Positions 7,289 through 14,677 of a DNA stretch of 64,000 nucleotides are shown one piece after another. Source of the DNA: Vitreoscilla massiliensis (lineage in GTDB: Bacteria > Pseudomonadota > Gammaproteobacteria > Burkholderiales > Neisseriaceae); contig NZ_LN898221.1 of assembly GCF_001457815.1 (NCBI RefSeq), forward strand, positions 453,053 through 517,052, written 5' to 3'. Both the position numbers and the translations under genes were made by a program. The notes beneath the pieces are model-generated. The model was not told the origin of the DNA. It did not search any database and worked only from the letters and a program-made list of their open reading frames with translations. How positions within the stretch are numbered: position 1 is the first letter of the stretch; each line of letters starts with the position of its first letter.

Positions 7289-7416
7289 CTCAGATACAAG
7301 CCGACAAGCTCAAGCTGCAAGAGCTTCTCGAGTCTGGCAATGTCGACCCACAGCAGTGCAAGGGCATGATTAAGATGCTGGATTACAAGATACGGAAATT
7401 GAAAGAGGTGAAGTGA
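7267..7416 (+). CDS. Small basic phage protein, 49 aa
   Basis: ATG 7267 follows GGAGGTTGAGCC. The product begins MPNTARIAQIQADKLKLQEL and is lysine-rich and helical, probably a coiled coil. Its TGA overlaps the start of the DUF262 gene (ATG 7416), so the three short genes here form a tightly coupled run. Confidence 0.55.
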   Translation: MPNTARIAQIQADKLKLQELLESGNVDPQQCKGMIKMLDYKIRKLKEVK

Positions 7417-8096
7417 TGAGTGACGGCCAAAAATGTGCTGAATGCGGAAAACCTTATTGGAACATAAAAAATGGCTTATGTCGCGACTGTGGCGAGATAC
7501 GTAGCGAGCGCATACATGCAGCTTATAAAGCCAAAACGCACGAACTGTCTAAATTCATACCATATCACAATGAATGCGACTATGTTGTTGATGTTGATTT
7601 GAGACGTTTAAAGTGCCAGTTTAACCAATACTCCGAAGATTATGGCGGCTTTGAATATAATCCTGATTTTCAGCGCGGATACGTTTGGAGCCAAGAGCAA
7701 AAGATAGGTTACATGGAATCTTTTGTGTCTAACATCCTATCGCCACAACAACGAACCATCACTCTTAATTGCCCAGACTTCACTCGAATCAATAAAGCAG
7801 TAGACAGTGATCTGAACGGATTTGTTGTTGTTGATGGCTTGCAACGGACATCTGCAATTAATGATTTTATTGATGACAAATTTAAGATATTTGGCAAGTT
7901 CGGATTTGAGGATTTGGAAAACTCCAAGTTTTCACTGGGTAGAAAGACAGTAAAGGTTCAGGTTTTTTCGTGGCAGTACAAGCGCGAGATACTTGAATAC
8001 TATTTGATGTTTAATGCTGGAGGAACGATTCACAGTGAGCAGGAGTTGAAGCGCGTTCAGGACTTGCTAAATAAATGCAAGAAGGAGGCGAAATGA
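7416..8096 (+). CDS. DUF262-like (ParB/GmrSD-type N-terminal) phage protein with zinc ribbon
   Basis: In this 226-residue protein, residues 7-25 hold CAEC and CRDC, a likely zinc ribbon. The rest matches DUF262 motifs: NPDFQRGYVWSQEQK (82-96), VVVDGLQRTSAIND (137-150), comparable to the family's DGQQR signature, and FNAGGTIHSEQEL near the end. In GmrSD-type type IV restriction enzymes this fold binds nucleotide and works with a C-terminal nuclease domain; here that second domain is absent. It could modulate host defence or DNA metabolism, or be a free-standing ParB-like NTPase, but I cannot decide. The stop overlaps the next start (ATGA). Confidence 0.75.
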   Translation: MSDGQKCAECGKPYWNIKNGLCRDCGEIRSERIHAAYKAKTHELSKFIPYHNECDYVVDVDLRRLKCQFNQYSEDYGGFEYNPDFQRGYVWSQEQKIGYMESFVSNILSPQQRTITLNCPDFTRINKAVDSDLNGFVVVDGLQRTSAINDFIDDKFKIFGKFGFEDLENSKFSLGRKTVKVQVFSWQYKREILEYYLMFNAGGTIHSEQELKRVQDLLNKCKKEAK

Positions 8097-8257
8097 CACA
8101 CATCCCCACTGGCCGCCACTGCGCCACATGCAAACACAAAGCCCGCGATTGTAGCGGGTTAAATTTTGCGCAGATGAAAGTGATTAAGCGGTATGACACG
8201 CACCAAGGTGTGAAGTGTACCGAATACGAACAAACAGCCACCCGCCAAGGTGGCTAA
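8093..8257 (+). CDS. Small cysteine-containing phage protein, 54 aa
   Basis: ATG 8093 follows AAGGAGGCGAA. The product MTHIPTGRHCATCKHKARDC has a CxxC and two further cysteines (C20, and the C of GVKCTEYE), suggesting a small metal-binding fold. It overlaps the DUF262 gene by four bases and its stop lies next to the following hairpin. Confidence 0.55.
   Translation: MTHIPTGRHCATCKHKARDCSGLNFAQMKVIKRYDTHQGVKCTEYEQTATRQGG
8236..8255 (+). terminator. Hairpin before 116-aa gene
   Basis: AGCCACC (8236-8242) pairs with GGTGGCT (8249-8255), followed by AAATTTTTACCCGAGGAGG and the next start. Confidence 0.5.
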
Positions 8258-8278
8258 ATTTTTACCCGAGGAGGCGTG

Positions 8279-8629
8279 ATGATTAACCCAAAATTCGGCG
8301 ACCACGTTATTTGTTCAGGGTGGCTTGTGAAAAACAGCTTGGAGTATTTTGAAAAGCCAGATGATTTACTAAAGAAGCTTGATGAAACTGCTGACTGCGT
8401 TTATGTGCAAGAGACCTATAGCCTTATTGACGCGCCATGCGGCGGCATCGTCATAGGCAAAGTCACTATTAATAAAGAGTTGCATCTCTTTTACGAAGAG
8501 GATGACCAGCACCGTGCGCCCTATGTTTATGGGCGGCGTGATAAGCCAATTAAGGTCGCAAAGGTTGCCTATGGCATCAACAAAGTATTTCTAGTGCCGA
8601 TTGATTTGATTGAGGAAATTGTGAAATGA
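8279..8629 (+). CDS. Phage hypothetical protein, 116 aa
   Basis: GAGGAGG lies five bases before ATG 8279. The product starts MINPKFGDHVICSGWLVKNS and reads as a beta-rich soluble protein. Its FGDHV start resembles that of the next gene (FKFGDKV), which may point to a shared small barrel. The stop overlaps the next ATG. Confidence 0.6.
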   Translation: MINPKFGDHVICSGWLVKNSLEYFEKPDDLLKKLDETADCVYVQETYSLIDAPCGGIVIGKVTINKELHLFYEEDDQHRAPYVYGRRDKPIKVAKVAYGINKVFLVPIDLIEEIVK

Positions 8630-9033
8630 ACAAGTTTAAGTTTGGCGACAAGGTGTGGCACGAAAAGTACGGATTGTGCGTGATAACTAGGTCTGAGCCA
8701 TTGCGACTCTATAGCATTGCGCACAACCACCCTGCAATAGCACAAATTCCGTGGCTTATTAGTGAGAGTGAGCTTGCCCCCGCCAGCGATTGGGTGAAGT
8801 GCAGTGAGCGGATGCCTGATTGTGACGACTTACGAGAACGGCCACATAAAGCGCTGTTTTGGATTTACTGCCAACTTGATGGTAGAAATTTTGTTACCAG
8901 AGCATACCGCAGATTCCAGCTTGGCAAATGGTCGTGGGTCAATCAACTATCCTTTAAGCATCAAATGATATTCCAGGATGCTGCAATAACGCATTACATG
9001 CCGATTATTGAACCCACCCCGCCGCAAGACTAA
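8626..9033 (+). CDS. DUF551-like phage protein
   Basis: In this 135-residue product, the part from about residue 52 matches the pattern of the phage family DUF551: DWVKCSERMPDCDDL at one end and AAITHYMPIIEPTPPQ at the other, as in WIxVxxRLPE...VTHWMPLPxPP. The N-terminal ~50 residues (FKFGDKVWHEKYGLCVI) look like a small SH3/KOW-type barrel. Function is unknown. ATGA couples it to the previous gene. Confidence 0.7.
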   Translation: MNKFKFGDKVWHEKYGLCVITRSEPLRLYSIAHNHPAIAQIPWLISESELAPASDWVKCSERMPDCDDLRERPHKALFWIYCQLDGRNFVTRAYRRFQLGKWSWVNQLSFKHQMIFQDAAITHYMPIIEPTPPQD

Positions 9034-9036
9034 CAC

Positions 9037-9052
9037 AGCGCCTTAGGGCGCT
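9037..9052 (+). terminator. Hairpin before 97-aa gene
   Basis: AGCGCC (9037-9042) pairs with GGCGCT (9047-9052), then TTTTATTGGAG and ATG 9071. Confidence 0.55.
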
Positions 9053-9070
9053 TTTTATTGGAGTAAGAGC

Positions 9071-9364
9071 ATGAGTACGAGAGCAGTAGCAATTCAATGC
9101 TGGCAAATTATTAATGATGAGACTATTGCATATGAAACAATAGCTTTCAAAAATGGATACAAAGGCTGCGAGCGAACATTGCGGATAATGAACATCCTGG
9201 GTCAAATCTTATTAACAGAAAAGCAGCAATCAGATGACTTGTGGCTCGATGTACTTGCCGAAGATGGTGAAATATTGCATGAGTACCCGCTTACAAAAAG
9301 TGGGCTTGAATATTTACATGAGACTTACAAAATCAAACGATTGAAGTTTGCTAGAGAAGAATAA
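9071..9364 (+). CDS. Phage hypothetical protein, 97 aa
   Basis: ATG 9071 follows TTTTTATTGGAGTAAGAGC. The product starts MSTRAVAIQCWQIINDETIA, is mixed alpha/beta and ends basic. No domain is recognised. A hairpin follows its stop. Confidence 0.6.
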   Translation: MSTRAVAIQCWQIINDETIAYETIAFKNGYKGCERTLRIMNILGQILLTEKQQSDDLWLDVLAEDGEILHEYPLTKSGLEYLHETYKIKRLKFAREE

Positions 9365-9373
9365 AGAACACAC

Positions 9374-9388
9374 AGCCCCGATGGGGCT
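9374..9388 (+). terminator. Hairpin before excisionase gene
   Basis: AGCCCC (9374-9379) pairs with GGGGCT (9383-9388), followed by TTTTATTGGAGTG. It is the last of the hairpin-plus-ribosome-site modules in this prophage. Confidence 0.55.
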
Positions 9389-9408
9389 TTTTATTGGAGT
9401 GAAGAAAG

Positions 9409-9693
9409 ATGATGACACGATATTACACACCCGACCAATGCGCCAGCCAAATCAAATGCGGTTACAAAGGCGGCGCAATTACACGGCAAACATTCTTGCG
9501 CAACTACGCAACCAAAGCCGACTTTAAAGCCGCAGTGCGCCGTCACCAAACATCAAGAAAAGACATCCGTTTTAATGCGGATGACTTCGATAAATGGCTA
9601 GGCACTGAAGTGGGTTCAAGCAGTCAAATGAATGAATCACTCACCAAAATGCGTCAAGATTCAATCAGTCTAGCAAGTCAGCAACGGAGCTGA
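9409..9693 (+). CDS. Probable excisionase / winged-helix DNA-binding protein
   Basis: The start is ATG 9409 or 9412 after TTTTTATTGGAGTG. This 94-residue basic protein begins with a short helical DNA-binding region (YYTPDQCASQIKCGYKGGAI, then TRQTFLR) and has the RFNADDFDKWL segment seen in helix-turn-helix proteins that read a target and end in a wing. It converges on the integrase gene with about 30 bases of overlap. A role as recombination directionality factor is inferred mainly from position; sequence support is moderate. Confidence 0.55.
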   Translation: MMTRYYTPDQCASQIKCGYKGGAITRQTFLRNYATKADFKAAVRRHQTSRKDIRFNADDFDKWLGTEVGSSSQMNESLTKMRQDSISLASQQRS

Positions 9694-10666
9694 TGTCAGG
9701 ATTGTAGTAAGTATTCAGTAAGATTCTGACATCCTTGTGACCTGAAATCTTAGCCAATGTCATAACATCAACCTTTTTGGCCATGCGCGTTAAGGCTTCG
9801 CGCCGTAGGTCATGAAAGTGCAAGTCTTTAATTTCTTGACTTGTCAGCGCCCGTCTAAACAGCGCATCACGCGTACCATCATCAACATCAAAAACCCGCT
9901 CAGGGTGGATGTTTCTCAGCTTCTCAAGCAATTCCACTGCTCGCTTGGATAAAGGCACTGTGCGGCTGCTGCCGTTCTTTGTAATGTCCAAGTGAGCGGT
10001 GCGCCTCACTAAATCAACATCTTTCCATTCAAGACCAAGTATTTCACCGCTACGCATTGCAGTTTCAATAGCAAACAGAACCGCTACGCCAATGCGCTGG
10101 CTCGTCATTTCAACCGTATCATCTTCATTGTAATGAAGTGCGTACAGAATTTTTTCGATTTCGTCTTGAGTTGGTCTGCGGCTGCGTGGGCGTTCCTGTT
10201 TTGGCCGTGTAATTTTTAATACGGGATTTTCCCGCATTAAGCTCCAATCCTTGGTTGCCACATTGCAAATACTCGAAATGGTTTCAAGCTCACGGCGCAC
10301 GCTCGCACCTGATACTTCTTTTAACCGTTCATCGCGCCAGTTTGCAAAGTCAACAGGCCGAAGTTCATCAATGACCAGCTTTGCAAGCGAGGACTGTTTC
10401 AAGCGATTAAGCCTATAAATCTCTTTCTTAGCGCCGCGCTTGGTCGGTGCAACCTCTTGTATGTATTTTTCAATCAAATCTGCGAAGATGACATTACGAC
10501 CAGCATTACCCTGTACGCCATCGTTTATGAGTGATTCCATCTTGGTTGCCCATGCTTTGGCATCAGCATGACGTTCAAAGGTCTTTGTGCGCACTACATC
10601 TTTAAGCCGAACTCGCGCCCTGTACTTTGTACCTTTTTTTGTTTCGACAGAATCTATCGTTGCCAT
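9665..10666 (-). CDS. int: Tyrosine-recombinase phage integrase
   Basis: The 333-residue site-specific recombinase should integrate and excise the prophage. The N-terminal ~60 residues form an arm-binding domain (KYRARVRLKDVVRTKTF), followed by a SAM-like core-binding domain. The catalytic domain has the Arg in ETAMRSGEILGLEW (about 208), the H-x-x-R box HFHDLRREALTRM (H285, R288), GHKDV (H310) and tandem tyrosines in LNTYYNPD (320-321). ATG 10666 is used. The gene reads leftwards toward the excisionase-like gene, and its start lies about 150 bases from a tRNA-like 3' end that fits the attachment site. Confidence 0.95.
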   Translation of the reverse strand: MATIDSVETKKGTKYRARVRLKDVVRTKTFERHADAKAWATKMESLINDGVQGNAGRNVIFADLIEKYIQEVAPTKRGAKKEIYRLNRLKQSSLAKLVIDELRPVDFANWRDERLKEVSGASVRRELETISSICNVATKDWSLMRENPVLKITRPKQERPRSRRPTQDEIEKILYALHYNEDDTVEMTSQRIGVAVLFAIETAMRSGEILGLEWKDVDLVRRTAHLDITKNGSSRTVPLSKRAVELLEKLRNIHPERVFDVDDGTRDALFRRALTSQEIKDLHFHDLRREALTRMAKKVDVMTLAKISGHKDVRILLNTYYNPDISSVADLLD

Positions 10667-10944
10667 GCTTCCGCACCATGTACCAATTTAGTACCAAGCA
10701 TCATAACCGAACAAGCCGCAACATACATCAAAATACACTAATACAAACCAACAAAGCCTTGATATATCAAGCAACATAACCCAACGTACATTTATGTACT
10801 TCAATATGGTTTAATATCAAGTCGCCCTCCATCCGCACCAAACCAGCCATAAAATTCAATGACTTACATCTATTTGGGTCAATTTTGGGTCTTTGGCTTG
10901 GGTTATCCACAGAAATTAGTGCGATAACTACTAGAAGTAATAAA
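10667..10944. other. Non-coding: int upstream and attachment region
   Basis: No gene is seen. GTACCAATTTAGTACC at 10680-10694 is a small inverted repeat just upstream of int, and TTGATATATCAA (10752-10763) is a palindrome. Such sites could be arm-type integrase or regulator sites, but this is inference. The tRNA-like 3' end lies at 10818-10840. Confidence 0.5.
10818..10840 (+). other. Candidate prophage attachment core: tRNA-Leu 3'-end remnant
   Basis: CCTCCATCCGCACCA (10826-10840) has the look of the T-stem and acceptor 3' strand of a bacterial tRNA-Leu gene whose 5' end would be GCGGATG, with CCA encoded. Just upstream, TCAAGTC resembles a T-loop, but the spacing is two bases too long for a complete arm, so only the core is likely shared. 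No 5' tRNA half lies nearby. In 3'-tRNA integration the intact tRNA remains at one end and a core-only copy at the other, which fits int here and an intact tRNA-Leu to the left of the window. Confidence 0.5.
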
Positions 10945-10985
10945 GAAAATAGCGCAAACTTTTGTAAAGGTTTTGCGCTATTTTC
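10945..10985 (-). terminator. Strong hairpin terminator after lysis cassette
   Basis: GAAAATAGCGCAAA (10945-10958) and TTTGCGCTATTTTC (10972-10985) are a perfect 14-bp inverted repeat with A/T-rich ends. It lies just past the endolysin stop on the minus strand and could work in both directions. Confidence 0.75.
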
Positions 10986-11019
10986 TCATTTAAAGCCTGC
11001 AATATCAATCTATCGGAAA

Positions 11020-11538
11020 TCAAGCCTCGTTTGTGCTCACATTGCCATTGCTACTCAATATTGGCAAATCATAACGCTTCGGGTCCGGTATTGATGGCAC
11101 GCCATTTCCAAACGATGGCCATACATACGCAACCACCCGATCAGTAGAAAACGGCGCAATCGATACTTTATTGCTCTGATTGCCGCCCAATACCATCAAA
11201 TTGCCCCGAGCATCTTTACCTACAACAAATCCCACATGGCCACCACCAGAACGGTTAAAAATCACCAAGCAGCCATATGCTGGCTTACTCAATTTCGTGC
11301 CAGCATTTGCCCAGTCCTTTGCGCGATACCAATGTTTTACAACAAAGCGGCCTGTAAACTGCAGACAGTAGCCCACAAACGTGCCACACCAAGGCGTTTC
11401 ATCCTCTGCCCACCATGCCCCTAGTTTTTTTAGCCAGCCCAGAATGGTTGTGTTGTGCCCCTTGGTACCAACGATTTCTGATAAACCTATGTGTTTACGT
11501 GCTTCGGCAATCCATGCCAGTTCAGTTTGCTTACTCAT
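11020..11538 (-). CDS. Phage endolysin, NlpC/P60-CHAP-like (TIGR02594 type)
   Basis: This 172-residue protein is a likely peptidoglycan hydrolase for host lysis. The catalytic Cys is in ETPWCGTFVGYC (C51), the His in SGGGHVGFVVG (H101), and the LSEIVGTKGHN start and VLGGNQSNKVSI are typical of this phage family. There is no signal peptide, so it needs the holin just upstream. Its ATG overlaps the holin stop by four bases. A 15-bp uptake-sequence match (11344-11358) lies within the gene. Confidence 0.87.
   Translation of the reverse strand: MSKQTELAWIAEARKHIGLSEIVGTKGHNTTILGWLKKLGAWWAEDETPWCGTFVGYCLQFTGRFVVKHWYRAKDWANAGTKLSKPAYGCLVIFNRSGGGHVGFVVGKDARGNLMVLGGNQSNKVSIAPFSTDRVVAYVWPSFGNGVPSIPDPKRYDLPILSSNGNVSTNEA
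11344..11358 (+). repeat. DNA uptake sequence inside endolysin gene
   Basis: AAAGCGGCCTGTAAA matches the motif that recurs in the right-hand 40 kb. It is the only full copy noticed in prophage-derived DNA of this window. Confidence 0.7.
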
Positions 11539-11882
11539 TGCATGCCCCCAGTTTTGGTTTTAATAGCAGCTTCCCAAATGGAAGCAAAAATGTTGATTGC
11601 GTTACCGCCCAAATAGCCTGATAACGAGATGGCGATACATGCGCCAGCGGTTAACTCATAACTATTTGTGAAGTGCCACACACCGAAAAACGCCAACACT
11701 CCGGCGAAAGCCGCAATAAACAAATCACAAAAAATCTTCAACAAAAAATACTGTAATGGCATACGCACCCCCTCTCGGCGATAGCGCATAATTGCATCAG
11801 CCAAGCCGCCAAATACAGACAGCGCAATGACCATTGCCCATGTTGCTATTAACTGCTTGTATTCTTGTAAGCCATCAAACAT
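11535..11882 (-). CDS. Phage holin (LydA-like)
   Basis: The 115-residue membrane protein has about three hydrophobic segments: WAMVIALSVFGGLADAIM, FCDLFIAAFAGVLAFFGVW and a third near GACIAISLSGYLGGNAI. Order and length suit holins of the LydA type, which form the membrane lesions that release endolysin. It is coupled to the endolysin gene (ATGA overlap). About 75 bases downstream of a tail-type gene. Confidence 0.8.
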   Translation of the reverse strand: MFDGLQEYKQLIATWAMVIALSVFGGLADAIMRYRREGVRMPLQYFLLKIFCDLFIAAFAGVLAFFGVWHFTNSYELTAGACIAISLSGYLGGNAINIFASIWEAAIKTKTGGMQ

Positions 11883-11957
11883 AAAGCCCCCTTAAAAAAA
11901 CAAATCCCCACGATTTCTCATGAGGACAGTTTCTTTTAAAACAAAGGAGTTACTAAG

Positions 11958-12692
11958 TTATTTATTCATAATACCAGTCACCCAAATATTGCCACTTGGA
12001 ACTTTAACCAATGAGTCGACCGGCAAATAACAAAGCCCGATGTACACTGAGAATTCGTCTGTATTTTGTATTTCTGCATACTTAGAATCTGTTGATGATA
12101 AAGGTGTTATTGCAAAGAAGAAGCTAAATTCAGATGTTAAAGCTTTAACAATCGAGCCGTTATTATCACGCATGACAATATCTGTGTATGTGGCGCCAAT
12201 TGCATCAATTGAAAAACGCCCGCTTGATTTATATGGCGTGATTCTCGGAGCTACATACTTACTTGACGTAGGAATTTCTGGATGAGTGATTCGCAACACG
12301 CCAGTTGTTGTGTTGAAACTGAAACTGTATTGAGCAGAAAGCGCAGATTGAGATGCAATAAGTTTGCTGTTTGTTGCATCATAGGTAATTAATGGGCAAT
12401 CACTTCCTGCCGAGCCTTTGCTTTCATAGCATCGCATCTGCGTAAGCGTTCCTTGAGTATTATTTGTTGAAGTTATATGCATAGGCTTCGCAAATACACC
12501 TGCAGTGGTGGGCACTTGTGCAGTAACAATTGAGCGAGCATTTGCGTCAGATTTAACGGGATGATTAAAGCGCATCAAACCCGTTGCTGGATTACTGTTT
12601 GCTGCATCATATGTTACTAATCCCTCGAATAACTTTGAAACTGATGTAATTGTGCCATCACCTTTAAACGTAAAAGTTAATGGTGCAAACAT
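11958..12692 (-). CDS. Phage tail-associated protein, probably 5'-truncated by IS
   Basis: The 244 residues from ATG 12692 are beta-rich, G/S/T/N-rich and lack a signal peptide. Two related stretches (GLVTYDAANSNPATGLMRFN and ITYDATNSKLIAS) suggest duplicated small domains, as in tail fibres or tail-tip proteins. The start codon lies only ten bases from the end of an IS element and has no good ribosome site, so the real N-terminus was probably cut off. Genes upstream that would build the tail are absent. Confidence 0.6.
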   Translation of the reverse strand: MFAPLTFTFKGDGTITSVSKLFEGLVTYDAANSNPATGLMRFNHPVKSDANARSIVTAQVPTTAGVFAKPMHITSTNNTQGTLTQMRCYESKGSAGSDCPLITYDATNSKLIASQSALSAQYSFSFNTTTGVLRITHPEIPTSSKYVAPRITPYKSSGRFSIDAIGATYTDIVMRDNNGSIVKALTSEFSFFFAITPLSSTDSKYAEIQNTDEFSVYIGLCYLPVDSLVKVPSGNIWVTGIMNK

Positions 12693-12701
12693 ATTAATAA
12701 T

Positions 12702-13421
12702 GGGGCTGTCCTAGATAACTAGGTTAAATTTACTCTTACTAATTGTTTTAAAATGAAAATTTGCACTTTAATTTCACTGTGGTTAAAGCGCCATTCGCAT
12801 TCCTTCAAATACAGCTCAAAATGCTCTTTTGGGATGCCATTGAACTTACGTAAATGCCGTTTTGCTTGGTTCCAAAAATTTTCAATTCCGTTAATGTGGT
12901 TATGCTTTTCTGCAAAATGTGTGCTGTGATTGATGCGAAAATGGCTGAATTCACTCACATCCAATACATCGTAGCTTCTGTAACTGTCTGTATAAACGAT
13001 GCTGTCTGGTTTAACCTGCTCACGGATTATGGGCAATAAAGTGGTGGTTTGAGTATTAGGTACAGCGACGGTATAAACTTGGCCATTGCGCTTTAAAAGC
13101 CCGAATACAGCTACTTTCCCAGCAGCACCGCGTCCACGCTTACCTTTTCGATGCCCACCAAAATAACTTTCATCTACTTCAATTTCACCATCAAACATTT
13201 CCAAATGAGGGCTGTTTTGAAAAATGAGTAGCCGTAAACGGTGGAAATAATACGCAGCCGTACTTTATATTTACGCCAACCAATTCTGCTGCCGTTCGGG
13301 CAGTAACTCCCGCAACAAACAGCTCAATCAATTTATATTGTTTGTACTGACTAAGACGGCTTTTTCTCATAGGACTATTCTAACCTGAAGTTGAATATTC
13401 CTAGTTATCTAGGACAGCCCC
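12702..13421 (-). mobile_element. IS1016-like element (IS1595 family), 720 bp
   Basis: GGGGCTGTCCTAGATAACTAG (12702-12722) and its exact complement (13401-13421) are 21-bp terminal inverted repeats. The single transposase gene is on the minus strand. The length and this terminal sequence fit IS1016 of Neisseria and Haemophilus. The 8 bp on the two sides do not match, even after removing the neighbouring IS3 element, so no target duplication is visible and flanking DNA has probably been rearranged. Confidence 0.88.
12719..13370 (-). pseudogene. IS1016-type transposase, frameshifted
   Basis: From ATG 13370 the frame runs MRKSRLSQYKQYKLIELFVA to about position 13265 and then shifts. The rest, including HLEMFDGEIEVDESYFGGHR and the DDE-type segments VYTDSYRSYD and HINGIENFWNQAKRHL, lies in another frame that closes at 12719. 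About one base has been gained or lost near GTAAATATAAAGTACGG. The enzyme is probably inactive unless ribosomal frameshifting restores it. Confidence 0.8.
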
Positions 13422-13488
13422 TGTAGTGGTCTAATACAACAGGACACATTTCTGAGAGAATATTAATTCCCTTTGAAAGGTCAAAATC

Positions 13489-13767
13489 ATGGCAAAAAAG
13501 AGCCCACGCCGTCATTCAGATGAATTCAAACAAGAAACGGTTGATTTGGTGTTGAAACAAGGTTATTCAGTGGCTGATGCTGCTAGAGCAGTCGGTATCA
13601 CTCCAGCTTTGCTCTATAAATGGAAAGCCAAACTGACTGAACAGCCAATATTGAATGATGATGAGAAGGCCGAATTATTGCGATTGCGCAAAGAAATAAA
13701 ACAGCTTCGAATGGAGCAAGAAATATTAAAAAAGGCCAGCGCTTACTTTGCGAAGCACGTGAAGTAA
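13489..13767 (+). CDS. IS3-family transposase OrfA
   Basis: The 92-residue protein binds the IS ends. It starts MAKKSPRRHSDEFKQETVDL, has a helix-turn-helix (YSVADAARAVGITPALLYKWK) and ends in a leucine-zipper-like helix (EIKQLRMEQEILKKASAYF). The heptamer AAAAAAG at 13728-13734 is the usual -1 slippery site, and the orfB frame is open through this point. The OrfAB fusion would be the active transposase. Confidence 0.9.
   Translation: MAKKSPRRHSDEFKQETVDLVLKQGYSVADAARAVGITPALLYKWKAKLTEQPILNDDEKAELLRLRKEIKQLRMEQEILKKASAYFAKHVK
13728..13734 (+). promoter_or_regulatory. Programmed -1 frameshift heptamer in IS3 element
   Basis: AAAAAAG lies near the end of orfA and in the overlap with the orfB frame. 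The change from orfA frame to orfB frame is -1, as expected. Confidence 0.7.
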
Positions 13768-13826
13768 GATACAATTTTATTCAACAAAATCAACGCCATT
13801 ACCCAATTAAGACTCTGTGCAAAGTA

Positions 13827-14627
13827 ATGAAAGTAAGTGTTTCAGCCTACTATGCCTTGGAACCTAAACGGACAAATCTGGTTGAAGTTGGTTTACAAAT
13901 CCAAATCAGAGCTCTGTTTAACCAACACAAACAACGTATAGGTTCTCGCACAATTAAAGCGTTATTACAACAAATTGGATTCCAAGTCGGAAGGTACAAA
14001 GTTCGCAGTGTGATGAGAAAGTTGGGTTTGGTATGTCAGCAGCGTCAAGCATTTAAGGTGACAACCAAACGCAATGAGAGGCACCAAGTTCAATTCAACT
14101 TATTGAATCAAAACTTCCAACCGTTGTTTGCCAATGAAGTTTGGGCCGGCGACATTACTTACATCAAAACCAGCCAAGGTTGGCGCTACCTGGCTGTGGT
14201 GATGGACTTGTTCTCTCGCCGCATTGTGGGTTGGAGTATGGCTGAACGCATGAAAGCTGACTTGGTGATTCAAGCGTTACAACAGGCACATGTCTTACGC
14301 CAACCGCAGTATGGCTGTGTATTTCACAGCGACCGAGGTTCACAGTACACCAGTCGAGCCTTCGCTAAGAAAGCCAGTCAATTAAAGATGCGTTTGAGTA
14401 TGTCTGATATGGGATGTTGCTACGATAATGCGGTAGTAGAGCGATTCTTTGGCAGTTTGAAATATGAAGGTTTAGGCCATACCACGAGCATGAATGAAAG
14501 TGTAGTCAAACAAGAAATCACGCAATTTATTCATTATTACAATTTTAAACGGCCACATACAGCCAACAATGGAATGAGCCCATTGGAGTATGAAAATTCT
14601 CAGATAAAAGTGTCCTGCGCGGCTTGA
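13827..14627 (+). CDS. IS3-family transposase OrfB (DDE integrase core)
   Basis: These 266 residues from ATG 13827 contain HTH_21 and rve regions. The DDE triad is visible: WAGDITYIKT, VFHSDRGSQYTS, and DNAVVERFFGSLK. The C-terminal FIHYYNFKRPHTANNGMSP is typical. The frame is open upstream to the slippery heptamer at 13728, so it is made mainly as OrfAB. All key residues are present, so the element may still move. Confidence 0.9.
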   Translation: MKVSVSAYYALEPKRTNLVEVGLQIQIRALFNQHKQRIGSRTIKALLQQIGFQVGRYKVRSVMRKLGLVCQQRQAFKVTTKRNERHQVQFNLLNQNFQPLFANEVWAGDITYIKTSQGWRYLAVVMDLFSRRIVGWSMAERMKADLVIQALQQAHVLRQPQYGCVFHSDRGSQYTSRAFAKKASQLKMRLSMSDMGCCYDNAVVERFFGSLKYEGLGHTTSMNESVVKQEITQFIHYYNFKRPHTANNGMSPLEYENSQIKVSCAA

Positions 14628-14677
14628 CCACTACACCCAAAATCATTTATTTAATTACTGCACATTTACAGATATTG

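Larger units (their letters stand above)
13422..14635 (+). mobile_element. IS3-family element, 1214 bp, at the end of the IS1016-like element
   Basis: The ends TGTAGTGGTC...AGGACAC (13422-13447) and GTGTCC...GACCACTACA (14610-14635) are imperfect inverted repeats. CCC flanks both ends (13419-13421, 14636-14638) and may be the 3-bp target duplication. This would place the insertion within the terminal CCCC of the IS1016-like element. It carries orfA and orfB joined by a frameshift signal and looks intact. Confidence 0.9.

Noticed and set aside
10818..10840. A complete tRNA gene
   Set aside because: Only the 3' core matches; T-arm spacing is wrong and no anticodon or acceptor 5' half is found.
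10885..11094. Plus-strand frame of 69 codons right of the attachment site
   Set aside because: It crosses the hairpin terminator at 10945-10985 and overlaps the endolysin end; no family match.
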